Below are positions 43,118 to 52,736 of a stretch of 64,000 nucleotides of DNA, one piece after another. The DNA lies in contig OZ245731.1 in NCBI GenBank assembly GCA_965227155.1, forward strand, positions 2,232,001 to 2,296,000, written 5' to 3'. Positions within the stretch are counted from its first letter, which is position 1; each line of letters opens with the position of its first letter. Source of the DNA: UBA6059 sp965227155 (GTDB lineage Bacteria > Bacteroidota > Bacteroidia > Cytophagales > Cyclobacteriaceae). Under the pieces are notes generated by a model, which searched no databases, was not told the DNA's origin, and saw nothing but the letters and a program-made list of their open reading frames with translations. The translations under genes were made by a program, and so were the position numbers.

Positions 43118-45481
43118 CTACTCTTGCCGCAAAGACCTGGCAGGGTTAAGCTTTGCAGATCGTAGAGCCTGCTGCGATACGATAATTAATGCAAATGTCA
43201 ATGCTATTATGCCGGCGATTGGAAATACCCACCATGCAATAGACACACGCACCGTGTACTGATTGAGGTATTCATCTAATAAAAACCAGGTCACAGGTGC
43301 AGAAACGGCAAAAGCCACCAATACCAGCTTGCTGAAATCTTTCGATACAAGAGTCACAAGATTGCCCACAGAGGCTCCAAGGACTTTGCGAATGCCGATT
43401 TCCTTAGTGCGCTGCTCAGCAGTGAAGGCAGCTAGCCCAAATAGACCAAGGCCGGTAATCAATATTGCCAGGAATGAGAAAATGATAGCCAACTTCTTGG
43501 TGAGGTTGATTAGGCCAAATTTTCTGTCAAACTCCACATCAGCAAATTTGTATTCAAATGGATAGGCAGGATTAAACTTATTGAAAATACGCTCAGTTGT
43601 GGCTAGATTTTCCTGCAACAGGCCATTGTTTTTAAGCCTAAGGCTCACATACCCACCCCAATCGTCCAAAATCATGAAAGCCGGTCTTACCTCCTCATAG
43701 GGAGATCCCATAATTACATCGTCAATCACGCCAACGATTTTCCTTTTATCGCCCCATAGAGTCAGGTTGGTGCCTATGGGTTCTTCAAGCCCCATCAGTT
43801 CCAGGGCAGTTTTATTGATGATAATGGCTGAGGAGTCTGAGGCAAAATCCTTAGAGAAATCCCTACCCTGAAGCATTTTTACCCCCATGGTTTTGGCATA
43901 GTCATACTCTGTGACGATAGTCACGAATAGCACTTTTAAATCAGCAGGTTTTCCGGGCCAGTCAACAAAATTATTGGAATTGATGTCTGTGATCATACCA
44001 TTGGAAACCGTAACGGACTCCACCGCCCCCGACTGTATGAGCTCCTGCTTCAGCACATCGTAGTTTTCATTGATATCATCCGTTCGTTGGATGCTAATCA
44101 AATGGTTTTGATCATAGCCAATCGCCCGATTTTGCACAAGACTAATTTGCTGGTAGATCACCAGTGTGCTGACCATCAAAAGTATCGAAAACCCAAATTG
44201 GAGCACTACCAATATTTTTCTGGGTAGTGTGGCGCCTTTGCCTACTTTGATAGATCCTTTAAGGGTAACTATAGGGTTGAAGGACGACAAATAAAAGGCA
44301 GGGTAGCTTCCTGAAACCAGACCGGTAACCAGAATCATAGTGAGCGAGAACGCCCAAAACTGCCACGATTGATAATCAATCACCAACTGCTTTTCCACAA
44401 GGTCATTGTAAAACGGCAAGGCAATTTGTGCGAATATCAATGCCAATACATAAGAGATAGTCGAAATAACCAATGCTTCGCCGATAAACTGGCTGATCAG
44501 GAATGCTTTGGTAGAGCCCAGACTTTTTCGAATACCAACCTCGCGGGCACGCTTTTCAGATCGTGCAGTAGCCAGGTTCATGAAATTGATACAAGCTATG
44601 ACCAATATAAAAATGGCAATGATGCCAAATAGCCGCACTACTTCTATCCGACCTCCGGATTCAACTCCGTTTTTAAACTCGGTATGCAACCGCCAGCGCT
44701 CCATTGGGTGTAGGAATAAATGCCTGGGTATGTCTTCCTCGCCATTTTCTTCCAGTATTGGAAAAATGGCATGCTCTACATCACTTTCTTTCGCTGGATC
44801 ATCAAGCTCCACATACACCTGAAAAGAATAGTTGCCCCAGTTTGTGGCATTTTCCCTTACCCATTCATTAATGGCTTCTCGATGCTTCCAGGGTATCAGG
44901 TATTCAAACTCAAAAGAAGAATTCTCGGGAATGTCCTCAAGTACAGCTGTAACCTGCAGGCTGCTTTGGTCTTCTACCTTCACAATTTTACCCATCGCTT
45001 CATCATCCCCAAATAAGATCCTGGCAAGCTTTTGGGTAATGACTATAGAATTGGGATTGTCCAATGCAGTGTAGGGATCTCCTTGCAAGGCAGCATATTC
45101 AAACATATCCAGAAACTCTTCTCCTACATAGTAGCCTCGCTGGATAATTCTTTTATCCTCATAAGCGATCAGGCGCTCGCTGCCCCATCCTGCTACGGTA
45201 GATTCGCTTATGGCACTATGGGCTGATTTCATAGCCTTATAGGTGGGCAGAGGAACTGAGTTCCAGGAATTCACCTCACCGTCAAATTCGGCATTGACCC
45301 AAACCTGGTATAGGCGATCTGATTTTTTGATGAATTTATTATAGTTCAATTCATCCTGTACCCAAAGGAGAATAAGGATACTACTGGCAATGCCAATGGA
45401 TAGGCCGATGATATTGATTGAAGAATAAAGGCTGTTTTTGCGAAGGTTGCGCAATGCTGTAACAAAAAAATTCCTGAGCAT
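43118..45481 (-). CDS. MacB-like ABC transporter permease with two FtsX regions
   Basis: A 787-residue inner-membrane protein with an N-terminal MacB-type periplasmic domain (after helix SINIIGLSIGIASSILILLWV), an FtsX core of three helices (about 280-380), a second MacB domain and a second FtsX core ending the protein (FGLAAFTAEQRTKEIGIRKVLGAS). Such long, ATPase-less permeases form Bacteroidota families that may move lipids, peptides or signals across the envelope. No ATP-binding partner gene is adjacent, so it may use a distant one or work as a sensor. The start at 45481 gives the standard RNFFVTALRNLRKN beginning. Confidence 0.9.
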   Translation of the reverse strand: MLRNFFVTALRNLRKNSLYSSINIIGLSIGIASSILILLWVQDELNYNKFIKKSDRLYQVWVNAEFDGEVNSWNSVPLPTYKAMKSAHSAISESTVAGWGSERLIAYEDKRIIQRGYYVGEEFLDMFEYAALQGDPYTALDNPNSIVITQKLARILFGDDEAMGKIVKVEDQSSLQVTAVLEDIPENSSFEFEYLIPWKHREAINEWVRENATNWGNYSFQVYVELDDPAKESDVEHAIFPILEENGEEDIPRHLFLHPMERWRLHTEFKNGVESGGRIEVVRLFGIIAIFILVIACINFMNLATARSEKRAREVGIRKSLGSTKAFLISQFIGEALVISTISYVLALIFAQIALPFYNDLVEKQLVIDYQSWQFWAFSLTMILVTGLVSGSYPAFYLSSFNPIVTLKGSIKVGKGATLPRKILVVLQFGFSILLMVSTLVIYQQISLVQNRAIGYDQNHLISIQRTDDINENYDVLKQELIQSGAVESVTVSNGMITDINSNNFVDWPGKPADLKVLFVTIVTEYDYAKTMGVKMLQGRDFSKDFASDSSAIIINKTALELMGLEEPIGTNLTLWGDKRKIVGVIDDVIMGSPYEEVRPAFMILDDWGGYVSLRLKNNGLLQENLATTERIFNKFNPAYPFEYKFADVEFDRKFGLINLTKKLAIIFSFLAILITGLGLFGLAAFTAEQRTKEIGIRKVLGASVGNLVTLVSKDFSKLVLVAFAVSAPVTWFLLDEYLNQYTVRVSIAWWVFPIAGIIALTFALIIVSQQALRSAKLNPARSLRQE

Positions 45482-45565
45482 AATGCTTATTTTAATTAAT
45501 TAGATGCTATAAAATGAAATAGGTTGCATGGTATACCTGATATTTTATAGATAGTTACAGTTCAT

Positions 45566-45618
45566 GAAAAAAAGAAGGCCGATCCACTTTTGGTTTAATC
45601 ACCTAAAGCGAACCGGCC
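45566..45618 (-). terminator. Rho-independent terminator of the DUF1080 gene
   Basis: On the minus strand a long stem joins GGCCGGTTCGCTTT (45618-45605) with AAAGTGGATCGGCC (45590-45577), with G-U pairs and a 14-base loop, followed by a T-rich tract with seven T residues (45573-45567 on the plus strand as A). This is the best terminator in the window. Confidence 0.88.
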
Positions 45619-45642
45619 CTTAAAGCAGGAATTATAATTTAA

Positions 45643-46470
45643 CTACTTGATCTCTTTGATCTTGATGTTTCTAAACCACACATTATCGCCATGGTCCTGA
45701 AGCCCGATTAGCCCTTCCATTGGGATATCTCCCCAGGTTGGGTTTATATCCGGCCACTTACTTACAGCTATCAGTTCCTTCATTTGGTCAGAACCGATTG
45801 TGTATTGTACAACTGTATCACCATTTTGAATGTGGGTAATGTTTTTACCAATAGCCAATACTTCAGCCTGATTCCAGGTGCCATGACCCTTGAAATTTTG
45901 TGGGTCAGCTGGTATCATATCATAAAGCGAGCCGGCCTGACGATTACCATCCTTACCTAACTTAGCATCAGGGTGGTGCGCATTATCAAGAACTTGCATT
46001 TCAGGTCCTGTCATCCAGATATAATCATATTCCGGTACCTCATTGCCCCTGTAGAAAATGCCTGCATTGGCTGCACTATCCACCATCCATTCTACTTTGA
46101 AGTGAAAATCAGCAAAAGTTCTGTCATAAATGATATCACCACCATTCTCAGCACCTACCTCGCCTCGGCCAGTGCCCTGAATATGGATTGCTTGCTTTTC
46201 CTCATCGATAATCCAGGCAGAGGGAAAGTTTTCTTTTTGATATCCTCTCCAACCATCCGTAGATTGACCATCAAATAAAAGCATCCAGCCCTCAGCTTTT
46301 TCTGCATCGGTGAGGGTATTGGGTGCAGCTTCCATATCCGCAGCTTCCATGCTGCTTTCTTCAGAGGCAGTTTCTTCAGTCGCTTCTTCCTGCGACTGAT
46401 TGCCCTGGCTACAGCCGGTTACGAGAAACACAGCCAGTAGCATCAATATTGATAAAATATTACGTGTCAT
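45643..46470 (-). CDS. DUF1080 (3-keto-disaccharide hydrolase) lipoprotein
   Basis: A 275-residue lipoprotein with lipobox LVTGC near residue 20, an acidic low-complexity linker (20-48), then a DUF1080 concanavalin-like jelly-roll domain (about 55-275): WMLLFDGQSTDGWRGY, ADFHFKVEWMVDSAANAGIFYRG, GPEMQVLDNAHHPDA, and GLIGLQDHGDNVWFRNIKI at the end. Family members cleave 3-keto-glycosides made by Gfo/Idh/MocA oxidoreductases. The gene next upstream encodes exactly such an oxidoreductase, so this one probably acts in the periplasm on its product. A strong terminator follows. Confidence 0.9.
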   Translation of the reverse strand: MTRNILSILMLLAVFLVTGCSQGNQSQEEATEETASEESSMEAADMEAAPNTLTDAEKAEGWMLLFDGQSTDGWRGYQKENFPSAWIIDEEKQAIHIQGTGRGEVGAENGGDIIYDRTFADFHFKVEWMVDSAANAGIFYRGNEVPEYDYIWMTGPEMQVLDNAHHPDAKLGKDGNRQAGSLYDMIPADPQNFKGHGTWNQAEVLAIGKNITHIQNGDTVVQYTIGSDQMKELIAVSKWPDINPTWGDIPMEGLIGLQDHGDNVWFRNIKIKEIK

Positions 46471-46505
46471 TTTATTTTATTTAGTTGGTTTATAATCAAT
46501 TTCAA

Positions 46506-48020
46506 TTAGCTCGGCATTTCAGGTAATGACCAGCCTTCTCTGTAAGTGTGTTTCACCAACTCTGCTGCAAAATCCTTGGCAGGCATAGGGTCTGTCCATG
46601 TTTTGTCGAATGTTGGGTGACCATCATGGATTTCGAAACCATCTTTTACTACCATTTTGATCATTTCATCATCACTGATATTGGTGAATTCCATTTTTTC
46701 ACCATCCCACTCAAGCTCCTTGTTAAGTGATTGAAGCCTTACGGCCATTACACCCATCACAACCATTTCGTTGAATGGACCGGCTTCTGCAAAGTCAGAT
46801 GTAGTAGGCTTTCTGCTTTCAGGACTTTCCTTACAGGCACGTACCCAATCCATTTCATGACCACCTTTATTCCAGGCAAGGCCTATTTCAGACTCTACTC
46901 TTCTTTCGGTTGCTTTAACTTGTGGCTTTCTTCCGGACAATAATTCAGGTTCTACCCCATAGCATCCTACATGCAGAATGTCTTTCGTACCGTAAAAGAA
47001 AGTACCGCCGCCTGATTTGTTAGGATTTTTACCTGCTGGCCAGTTAGAAGGAAGCTCCGGCTTGATACCGCCATCATACCAATATACCTCCACTTCAGGC
47101 ATTTTCACTTTTCCTACCTTCTCACGCTCAGGGAATACCATTTTCACAGATTGCGCCTGTGGAGCACAGTTTTCCAATAGCAGTGTAGAACTTCCCTGGG
47201 CTTTGGTGGGATATTTTAGCTTCAATCCTTCAAATACAGGATGAAGAATATGACAGGCCATATCTCCAAGAGCACCTGTACCGTAGTTCCACCAACCTCT
47301 CCAATTCCATGGGTGGTAGATTTCATTGTAAGGAACCATTTTTGCCGGACCGGTGAATAAGTCCCAATTAAGCGTATCTGGTACCCAATGACCTTGCTCT
47401 GGTGTGTTTAGCCCCTGTGGCCAAATAGGTCGGTCTGTAAATGATTCAACCCTTGTAACTTCTCCAATTTCGCCATTCCATATCCACTCGCAGGTTTGAG
47501 CAACACCGGCACCTGATGCACCCTGGTTACCCATTTGCGTGGCAACTTTATATTTTGCAGCAAGTTTGGTTAGCAATCGAGATTCATATACGGAATGGGT
47601 GAGTGGTTTTTGTAGATATACATGTTTACCCATCATGATCGCATCTGCTGCTGTGATGGCGTGTGTATGGTCGGCAGTTGCAATGACCACTGCATCAAAT
47701 TCACCTTCCATTTCCTCATACATTCTACGGTAATCCCAATATCTTTTGGCTTTCGGGAAGGCGTCAAAACAGTTTTTAGCATATTTCCAGTCTACATCGC
47801 ACAATCCTACTATATTTTCAGAAGTAAGGTTTTTCAAGTTGGCAAAACCCATACCTCCTACACCTACACCTACTATATTAAGTGTGTCACTGGGTGCTTT
47901 ATGTCCTAAACCGGCAATGACATTGCTGGGCACTATAGAGATAGTAGCCGCAGTTAAAGCGGAGTTTTTCAAAAACTTACGCCGAGTCAATCCATCAGCT
48001 ACTTTATTTTTTTTCTTCAT
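46506..48020 (-). CDS. Tat-exported Gfo/Idh/MocA-family oxidoreductase
   Basis: A 504-residue NAD(P)-dependent oxidoreductase with a twin-arginine signal (LTRRKFLKNSALTAATIS, residues 11-28), so it is folded with cofactor and exported. The Rossmann motif is NIVGVGVGGMGFANL near 49, and the catalytic-domain motif DHTHAITAADAIMMGKHVYLQKPL near 117-140 includes the family lysine-proline pair. In Bacteroidota, enzymes of this kind oxidise sugar C3 hydroxyls to 3-keto forms. It lies 35 bases upstream of the DUF1080 hydrolase gene, probably in one operon. Confidence 0.92.
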   Translation of the reverse strand: MKKKNKVADGLTRRKFLKNSALTAATISIVPSNVIAGLGHKAPSDTLNIVGVGVGGMGFANLKNLTSENIVGLCDVDWKYAKNCFDAFPKAKRYWDYRRMYEEMEGEFDAVVIATADHTHAITAADAIMMGKHVYLQKPLTHSVYESRLLTKLAAKYKVATQMGNQGASGAGVAQTCEWIWNGEIGEVTRVESFTDRPIWPQGLNTPEQGHWVPDTLNWDLFTGPAKMVPYNEIYHPWNWRGWWNYGTGALGDMACHILHPVFEGLKLKYPTKAQGSSTLLLENCAPQAQSVKMVFPEREKVGKVKMPEVEVYWYDGGIKPELPSNWPAGKNPNKSGGGTFFYGTKDILHVGCYGVEPELLSGRKPQVKATERRVESEIGLAWNKGGHEMDWVRACKESPESRKPTTSDFAEAGPFNEMVVMGVMAVRLQSLNKELEWDGEKMEFTNISDDEMIKMVVKDGFEIHDGHPTFDKTWTDPMPAKDFAAELVKHTYREGWSLPEMPS

Positions 48021-48108
48021 GCTGCAATAATTTTATTTAGTGTATCAAAAAAGACTTCATATATGTGAAAATAAGAAAGAAAGAGGCAAAAATTAAGGAA
48101 TATTTAAA

Positions 48109-48150
48109 ACAAGTCAACGAACAGAGTTTTATAACCCAACGTTGACTTGT
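48109..48150. terminator. 11-bp inverted repeat between the oxidoreductase and sugar porter genes
   Basis: ACAAGTCAACG (48109-48119) pairs perfectly with CGTTGACTTGT (48140-48150); an inner GGGTT/AACTC stem shortens the loop. It starts 32 bases after the sugar porter stop and is followed on the minus strand by TTTT, so it may be a terminator of that gene. It could also be an operator or leader hairpin for the oxidoreductase operon. Confidence 0.6.
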
Positions 48151-48181
48151 AATATTGCAATTTTAGATCAGAGTAACCCCG

Positions 48182-49639
48182 TTACCCATTTGATAGCTGC
48201 GCTTCAGAAGCATCCTCCTCTCGCGACATATCTTCCAGGGATCTGCCTTTGGTTTCTTTCACCAGTGCCTTGACGAAGAAGTACGCAACAACGCCAAATA
48301 TGGCATATATGCCGTATGAAAATCCCAGGCCAAGGTTTCTAAGCATGATGGGGAATGTCATTGTAATAGCGAAATTAGATAGCCATTGCACAATGCCACA
48401 TACTGCCAGTGCTGCACCACGATACTGATTGGGGAACATCTCTCCGAGCATTACCCACATCACAGGACCCCAGGAGAAAGCAAAAAATGCGATATAAGCA
48501 TTAGCTGCAATTAAGGCATAGGTGCCCTGATTTCCTTCCAGCATAAGGTTGCCCGCAGCATCTACAGAGGCTGAACCAAAAAGATAAGCCATAACTCCTA
48601 GCATGACTGCCTGACCCAGGGAACCTACCAATAAAAGAGGTTTTCGGCCCACACGGTCAACAAGTATAATTGCTACTATAGTAAAGAGAATATTATTGCT
48701 ACCGCTAATGACATTGGTGAGAAGGGCATCCGCTTCTGTGAAGCCTGCCGCCTGCCAAAGGGTGGCACCATAATAGAAAATGACGTTGATGCCTGTAAAC
48801 TGCTGTAAAGCAGCAAGGCCAACACCAACCCAAACCAGCGGGTGAATTTTACCTGTGTATTTACTGATAACATCAGATAATTTTGGTCGGCTACCTTCTC
48901 TTACGGTGGTCTTGATATCTGCAACTTTCGCTTTAGCAGCATCCATATTGGTAATTGAAGCCAATACTTCCATTGCTTTAGAAGCCTTGTCTGCAGCCAC
49001 GAGGAAGCGTGGAGATTCCGGGATAAAAAGCAGGACTACAAGGAACAAGGCAGCAGGAAATATTTCCATCCAAAACATCCATTGCCATGTTTGGAATCCC
49101 ATCCAATGGTCAGCATCGGCACTACCAGACATACCTACCAGCCAGTAGTTGCTCATAAAGGCGGTAAAAAGACCGATTACAATCATAAATTGCTGCAAAG
49201 TGGCTAGGCTACCCCTGATTTTTGAAGGGGCGATCTCACTGATGTAGGCAGGTGCCAGTATACTGGCAGCACCAACAGCCAATCCACCTATCAATCGGTA
49301 AATAACAAACTCAAAGGAGGATCCGGAGATGCCTGACCCCCATGCACTGATGATAAAGACAATCGCTGTGGCAATCATCATGGGCTTGCGACCATACTTG
49401 TCGGCGAGTGTACCGGCAAAGAAGGCACCTACCGCACAGCCAAGTAATACCGAGGCTACATTGAAGCCGGTACCTGCTGCATCTGAGTTAAATGCCAATT
49501 GCAGTGCATCGACCGTACCATTGATTACGCCGCTATCAAATCCAAATAAAAAGCCGCCAATGGCAGCTACAAAAGCCATAAAAATGACTTTTGGTAAATT
49601 ATAATCTTCTGATTCTGGGTTGGGTTTATTGCTCTCCAT
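48182..49639 (-). CDS. MFS sugar porter (XylE/GLUT type)
   Basis: A 485-residue inner-membrane transporter with 12 membrane helices. Sugar-porter signatures are visible: GFLFGFDSGVINGTVDAL in helix 1, ADKYGRKPMM in the first loop, RLIGGLAVGAASILAPAYISE, PESPRFLVA after helix 6, QQFTGINVIFYYG in helix 7 and VDRVGRKPLLL. It imports hexoses or pentoses with protons. Together with the Gfo/Idh/MocA and DUF1080 genes downstream, it likely takes up the sugars released by that pathway. A hairpin lies between this gene and the oxidoreductase, so they may be separately controlled. Confidence 0.94.
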   Translation of the reverse strand: MESNKPNPESEDYNLPKVIFMAFVAAIGGFLFGFDSGVINGTVDALQLAFNSDAAGTGFNVASVLLGCAVGAFFAGTLADKYGRKPMMIATAIVFIISAWGSGISGSSFEFVIYRLIGGLAVGAASILAPAYISEIAPSKIRGSLATLQQFMIVIGLFTAFMSNYWLVGMSGSADADHWMGFQTWQWMFWMEIFPAALFLVVLLFIPESPRFLVAADKASKAMEVLASITNMDAAKAKVADIKTTVREGSRPKLSDVISKYTGKIHPLVWVGVGLAALQQFTGINVIFYYGATLWQAAGFTEADALLTNVISGSNNILFTIVAIILVDRVGRKPLLLVGSLGQAVMLGVMAYLFGSASVDAAGNLMLEGNQGTYALIAANAYIAFFAFSWGPVMWVMLGEMFPNQYRGAALAVCGIVQWLSNFAITMTFPIMLRNLGLGFSYGIYAIFGVVAYFFVKALVKETKGRSLEDMSREEDASEAQLSNG

Positions 49640-49692
49640 TTAGAAAAATGTTTATTCGTTGGATAATAATGACAGGTAAATTAACATTTTCC

Positions 49693-49728
49693 TAAAAAAT
49701 CGCCTAGAGAAGTGTTTATACTTCAGGC
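49693..49728 (-). terminator. Probable terminator of the S41 protease gene
   Basis: On the minus strand GCCTGAAGT (49728-49720) pairs with ACTTC (49713-49709) and, past a 3-base bulge, AGGC (49705-49702), followed by a run of six T residues (49699-49694). It lies 30 bases after the S41 protease stop. Confidence 0.6.
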
Positions 49729-49757
49729 AAATGCTATGTAAAAGGCAAGAGTTTTAT

Positions 49758-51389
49758 CTAGCCATTTTCAGAAATAGCTGCTGCCTCATCGAACAGTTCC
49801 AGAGCGGCCTGGAATATTTCATTGGTTTCATTAAAAACCGGGTAAAACCCTTCATTGTCCCATATGCTTCTGGCAATTTGAGCCTTCACATAGTTTTTTA
49901 TGTAGTAGGCAGATTTGTCAAACTGTTCCTGATTGAAATCTACATTATTGATTTTCCCTAATTCAATGACTCCATTGAGCATAGCTTTATCCACCTTAAA
50001 TTCAGAAATGAATTGCTCCAGGGAATATTGCTTCAGCTGCGCTTCATTTTCTTCATAATAATGGAGCGCATATTCATTTAATGTATTGGTGTAAAAAAGG
50101 CTGGTGAGGTACCTGCTGTTATAAGTAGAATCAAGCGGTACAAATACATCGGGTGTAATCCCACCACCACCGTATACTGTTCTCCCAGTAAGTGTTTCAA
50201 ATTTTAGTGAATCCACATAATCAATGCTATCGAGTGTATACATCTCACCATTTTCTACCCGCTCCCGGTAGTCTTCATAATAGTCTTCTTTGTCACCCAT
50301 TTCGTAGGGTTTTTGGATACAGCGACCGCTTGGTGTGTAATATCGGGATATCGTAAGCCTTAGTTCAGATCCATCTTTAAGGTTGATCGGCATTTGTACC
50401 AGCCCTTTGCCAAAACTTCTCCTGCCTACAATCAGGCCTCTGTCATTATCTTGAATGGCACCCGACACAATTTCTGAAGCCGAGGCACTGCCACTATCGA
50501 TCAGCACGATCAATGTGCCTTTTTCGAATGCACCTTTTCGGTAAGCCCTATGTTCAGCATTGTATCGGGCCTCTTTGCCTTTGGTGTACACGATCATTTT
50601 GTCACCACTGATAAACTCATCGGCCACATTCACTGCCCTATCCATGTATCCACCAGGGTTGCTGGTCAGATCCAGGATCAGTTTTTTCATGCCCTTACTC
50701 TTCAATTTGTTTAAAGACTCCTTGAACTCATCGTAAGTATTGGCCGTAAAGCGGTTTATTTTAATGTAGCCAACTATATCATCCACCATATAAGCTACAT
50801 CTACGGAGTACTGAGGTATTTTATCTCTGGTGATGGTGTACTGCAACAAATCATCCTCATTGATACGTTTTATGGCGATATCCACCTGACTGCCTTTTGG
50901 GCCTCTCAACCGATCGTAAACCCCTCTATTATTGATGCCTATACCGGCCACATTTTCACCATTTACCTTCACAATTTTGTCGCCGGCTTTCAGTCCTACT
51001 TTTTCAGAAGGGCCACCACTCAATGGTGATACCACATAAATAGTGTCCCTAAATATGTTGAACTCTATACCTATGCCTTCAAATTTTCCCTGCAGCTGTG
51101 AGCTAACTAATTCCTGATCCTCTTCAGGGATGTAAGTTGTATGTGGGTCCAGTTCCTCTAGCATATTATTGATAGCCTTTTCCACCAGAGCCTCGGTATC
51201 TACTTCATCTACATAGTTGCGATCGATATGGCTTATGATCTCCCTAAACTTGTAGATACTCTCGTAAATATCTTTCTCTGATGGGCTATTGCCCACCATG
51301 GTAGCACCTATCAGAATACCGGTAGCGATGGCAATCGCCAATAATAGTGGCAGCCTTATGATGGAATTGGAATTTTTTTGCTCTTTCAC
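49758..51389 (-). CDS. S41 C-terminal processing peptidase
   Basis: A 543-residue periplasmic protease with an N-terminal anchor (about residues 12-30). A PDZ domain (about 85-170) carries GKFEGIGIEFN and GGPSEKVGLKAGDKIVKVNG. The S41 core has LDLTSNPGGYMDRAVNVAD and the catalytic serine in SGSASASEIVSGAIQD with the lysine in GRRSFGKGLVQM about 27 residues later, the Ser-Lys dyad of this family. It trims C-termini of envelope proteins. Length fits the long Bacteroidota CtpA group. It is a single gene, with a terminator downstream. Confidence 0.93.
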   Translation of the reverse strand: MKEQKNSNSIIRLPLLLAIAIATGILIGATMVGNSPSEKDIYESIYKFREIISHIDRNYVDEVDTEALVEKAINNMLEELDPHTTYIPEEDQELVSSQLQGKFEGIGIEFNIFRDTIYVVSPLSGGPSEKVGLKAGDKIVKVNGENVAGIGINNRGVYDRLRGPKGSQVDIAIKRINEDDLLQYTITRDKIPQYSVDVAYMVDDIVGYIKINRFTANTYDEFKESLNKLKSKGMKKLILDLTSNPGGYMDRAVNVADEFISGDKMIVYTKGKEARYNAEHRAYRKGAFEKGTLIVLIDSGSASASEIVSGAIQDNDRGLIVGRRSFGKGLVQMPINLKDGSELRLTISRYYTPSGRCIQKPYEMGDKEDYYEDYRERVENGEMYTLDSIDYVDSLKFETLTGRTVYGGGGITPDVFVPLDSTYNSRYLTSLFYTNTLNEYALHYYEENEAQLKQYSLEQFISEFKVDKAMLNGVIELGKINNVDFNQEQFDKSAYYIKNYVKAQIARSIWDNEGFYPVFNETNEIFQAALELFDEAAAISENG

Positions 51390-51567
51390 TGTATCAGAAA
51401 CTTAAGAATCTATAAAAATAGATCAATTGAGGTTTAATTATAGAATAACGATATATCGAACCGCATGTTAGGCATTATCCATTAAAATGAGAAGCTCTAA
51501 AAAAATGAATATTAGGGGATTGTAGCGGTACCAATTCATGTCGCCATTTTTTATATTTGTAGTCTAT

Positions 51568-52320
51568 ATGGAATTGTCAGGTCATCAGTCAGTTAACGAT
51601 TTAGTAGAAAACGATTTTCGCTTTGCGAGAGCGTTGGACAGCTATGGCATTAACTTTTACCAGTATGCCGATCGCTCGCTATCTGAGGTTTGCAAGGCCA
51701 AAGAGGTTTCATTGCGTCAACTTTTGAAGCGCTTCGAAGCTATTACCGCTGATAAGTTTCCTGATTTCACAACACTTTACAGTTATCCTGTAGATCATAT
51801 TATTGACTATCTGCAGCATCACCATTTCCTTTTCATCAAAGATCAGCTACCTTTTGTAAGAAGGATGGTAGAGAGCATTAATCAAAATCATCATTGGCAT
51901 AAAGACCTGGTTGAAGATCTAAAATTTGTTTTCCCTATTTTTTATGAGGATTTCATCCATCACATTTATGAGGAGGAAGACACTTTGTTCGCTTATATCA
52001 TGCAACTATACCAGATGAGCAAATCCGGAGTGTTGAATGGAGACCTTTACATGGCCATGGAATCTTACTCTATCCAGCAGTTGGCCATGGAGCACGTTGA
52101 GGATGATGATGAAATGAAAGGGATAAGAGGGATTCTCCAACAATACGATGTGGAGGCATTGCAGGACTCAAGGTTGAAGGTGGTCTTTAAGGAGCTTACC
52201 AAATTTGACAGAGAGCTTGAGTTGCATGCCCGTGTTGAGAATGAAATTTTATTTCCCAAAGCCCTGAATCTGGAAAAAAGAGTAAAAGAAATCCTAGCGC
52301 ATAAAATAAAATTTAATTGA
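51568..52320 (+). CDS. Hemerythrin-domain iron-sulfur cluster repair-like protein
   Basis: A 250-residue cytoplasmic protein similar to RIC/ScdA/YtfE. I start it at the ATG at 51568 (MELSGHQSVNDLVENDFRFA); a frame from 51538 would add a hydrophobic extension not typical of the family. Residues 5-70 are the DUF542-like ScdA N-terminal region, though without its usual cysteine. The hemerythrin helical bundle follows, with its di-iron histidines and acids in YLQHHHFLFIKDQ, NHHWHKDL, HHIYEEEDTLF, MEHVEDDDEM and LELHARVENEILFPKAL. It may repair Fe-S centres after nitrosative stress. It heads a four-gene operon. Confidence 0.85.
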   Translation: MELSGHQSVNDLVENDFRFARALDSYGINFYQYADRSLSEVCKAKEVSLRQLLKRFEAITADKFPDFTTLYSYPVDHIIDYLQHHHFLFIKDQLPFVRRMVESINQNHHWHKDLVEDLKFVFPIFYEDFIHHIYEEEDTLFAYIMQLYQMSKSGVLNGDLYMAMESYSIQQLAMEHVEDDDEMKGIRGILQQYDVEALQDSRLKVVFKELTKFDRELELHARVENEILFPKALNLEKRVKEILAHKIKFN

Positions 52321-52736
52321 TGGGTCGAATAGTAGCCATTGACTATGGCTCCAAGCGGGTTGGCCTTGCTGCAACTGATCCATTGAAGATAATCGCATCT
52401 CCATTAGGCACCTATCATTCTGCTGAGGTAATACAGTTTTTAAAAGACTACCATCAAAAGGAGACTATCGACCAATTGGTGGTGGGCATGCCTAAAAACC
52501 TCAACAACCAGGAAACGAATGCTACAAAACAGGTGTTAGGATTCATCACCCTGCTTAAAAAGCATTTGCCTGATATTCCGCTTGCGGAGGTTGATGAGCG
52601 ATTTACGTCATCCATGGCTATGGATGCAATGCTGAGCGGAGGGATGAAGAAAAAAGATCGACAGCAAAAGGGCAATGTCGATAAAATAAGTGCAACTATT
52701 ATTTTACAATCATATTTAGAGAATAATCGGCTATGA
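52320..52736 (+). CDS. ruvX: Putative Holliday junction resolvase / pre-16S rRNA nuclease
   Basis: A 138-residue YqgF/RuvX protein with an RNase H-like fold. The first catalytic aspartate is in IVAIDYGSKRVGLAATD (residues 4-20), VVGMPKNLN follows near 60, and the acidic pair is in EVDERFTS near 98 with DKISATIILQSYL at the C-terminus. The family matures the 5' end of 16S rRNA and was first described as a Holliday junction resolvase. The ATG overlaps the hemerythrin gene stop as TGATG, indicating coupled translation. It overlaps def by 4 bp. Confidence 0.94.
   Translation: MGRIVAIDYGSKRVGLAATDPLKIIASPLGTYHSAEVIQFLKDYHQKETIDQLVVGMPKNLNNQETNATKQVLGFITLLKKHLPDIPLAEVDERFTSSMAMDAMLSGGMKKKDRQQKGNVDKISATIILQSYLENNRL

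Noticed and set aside
51552..51559. TATATTTG as promoter of the hemerythrin operon
   Set aside because: The -33 position lacks TTTG, and the start of transcription would fall within two bases of the ATG, so it may be chance in A/T-rich DNA.
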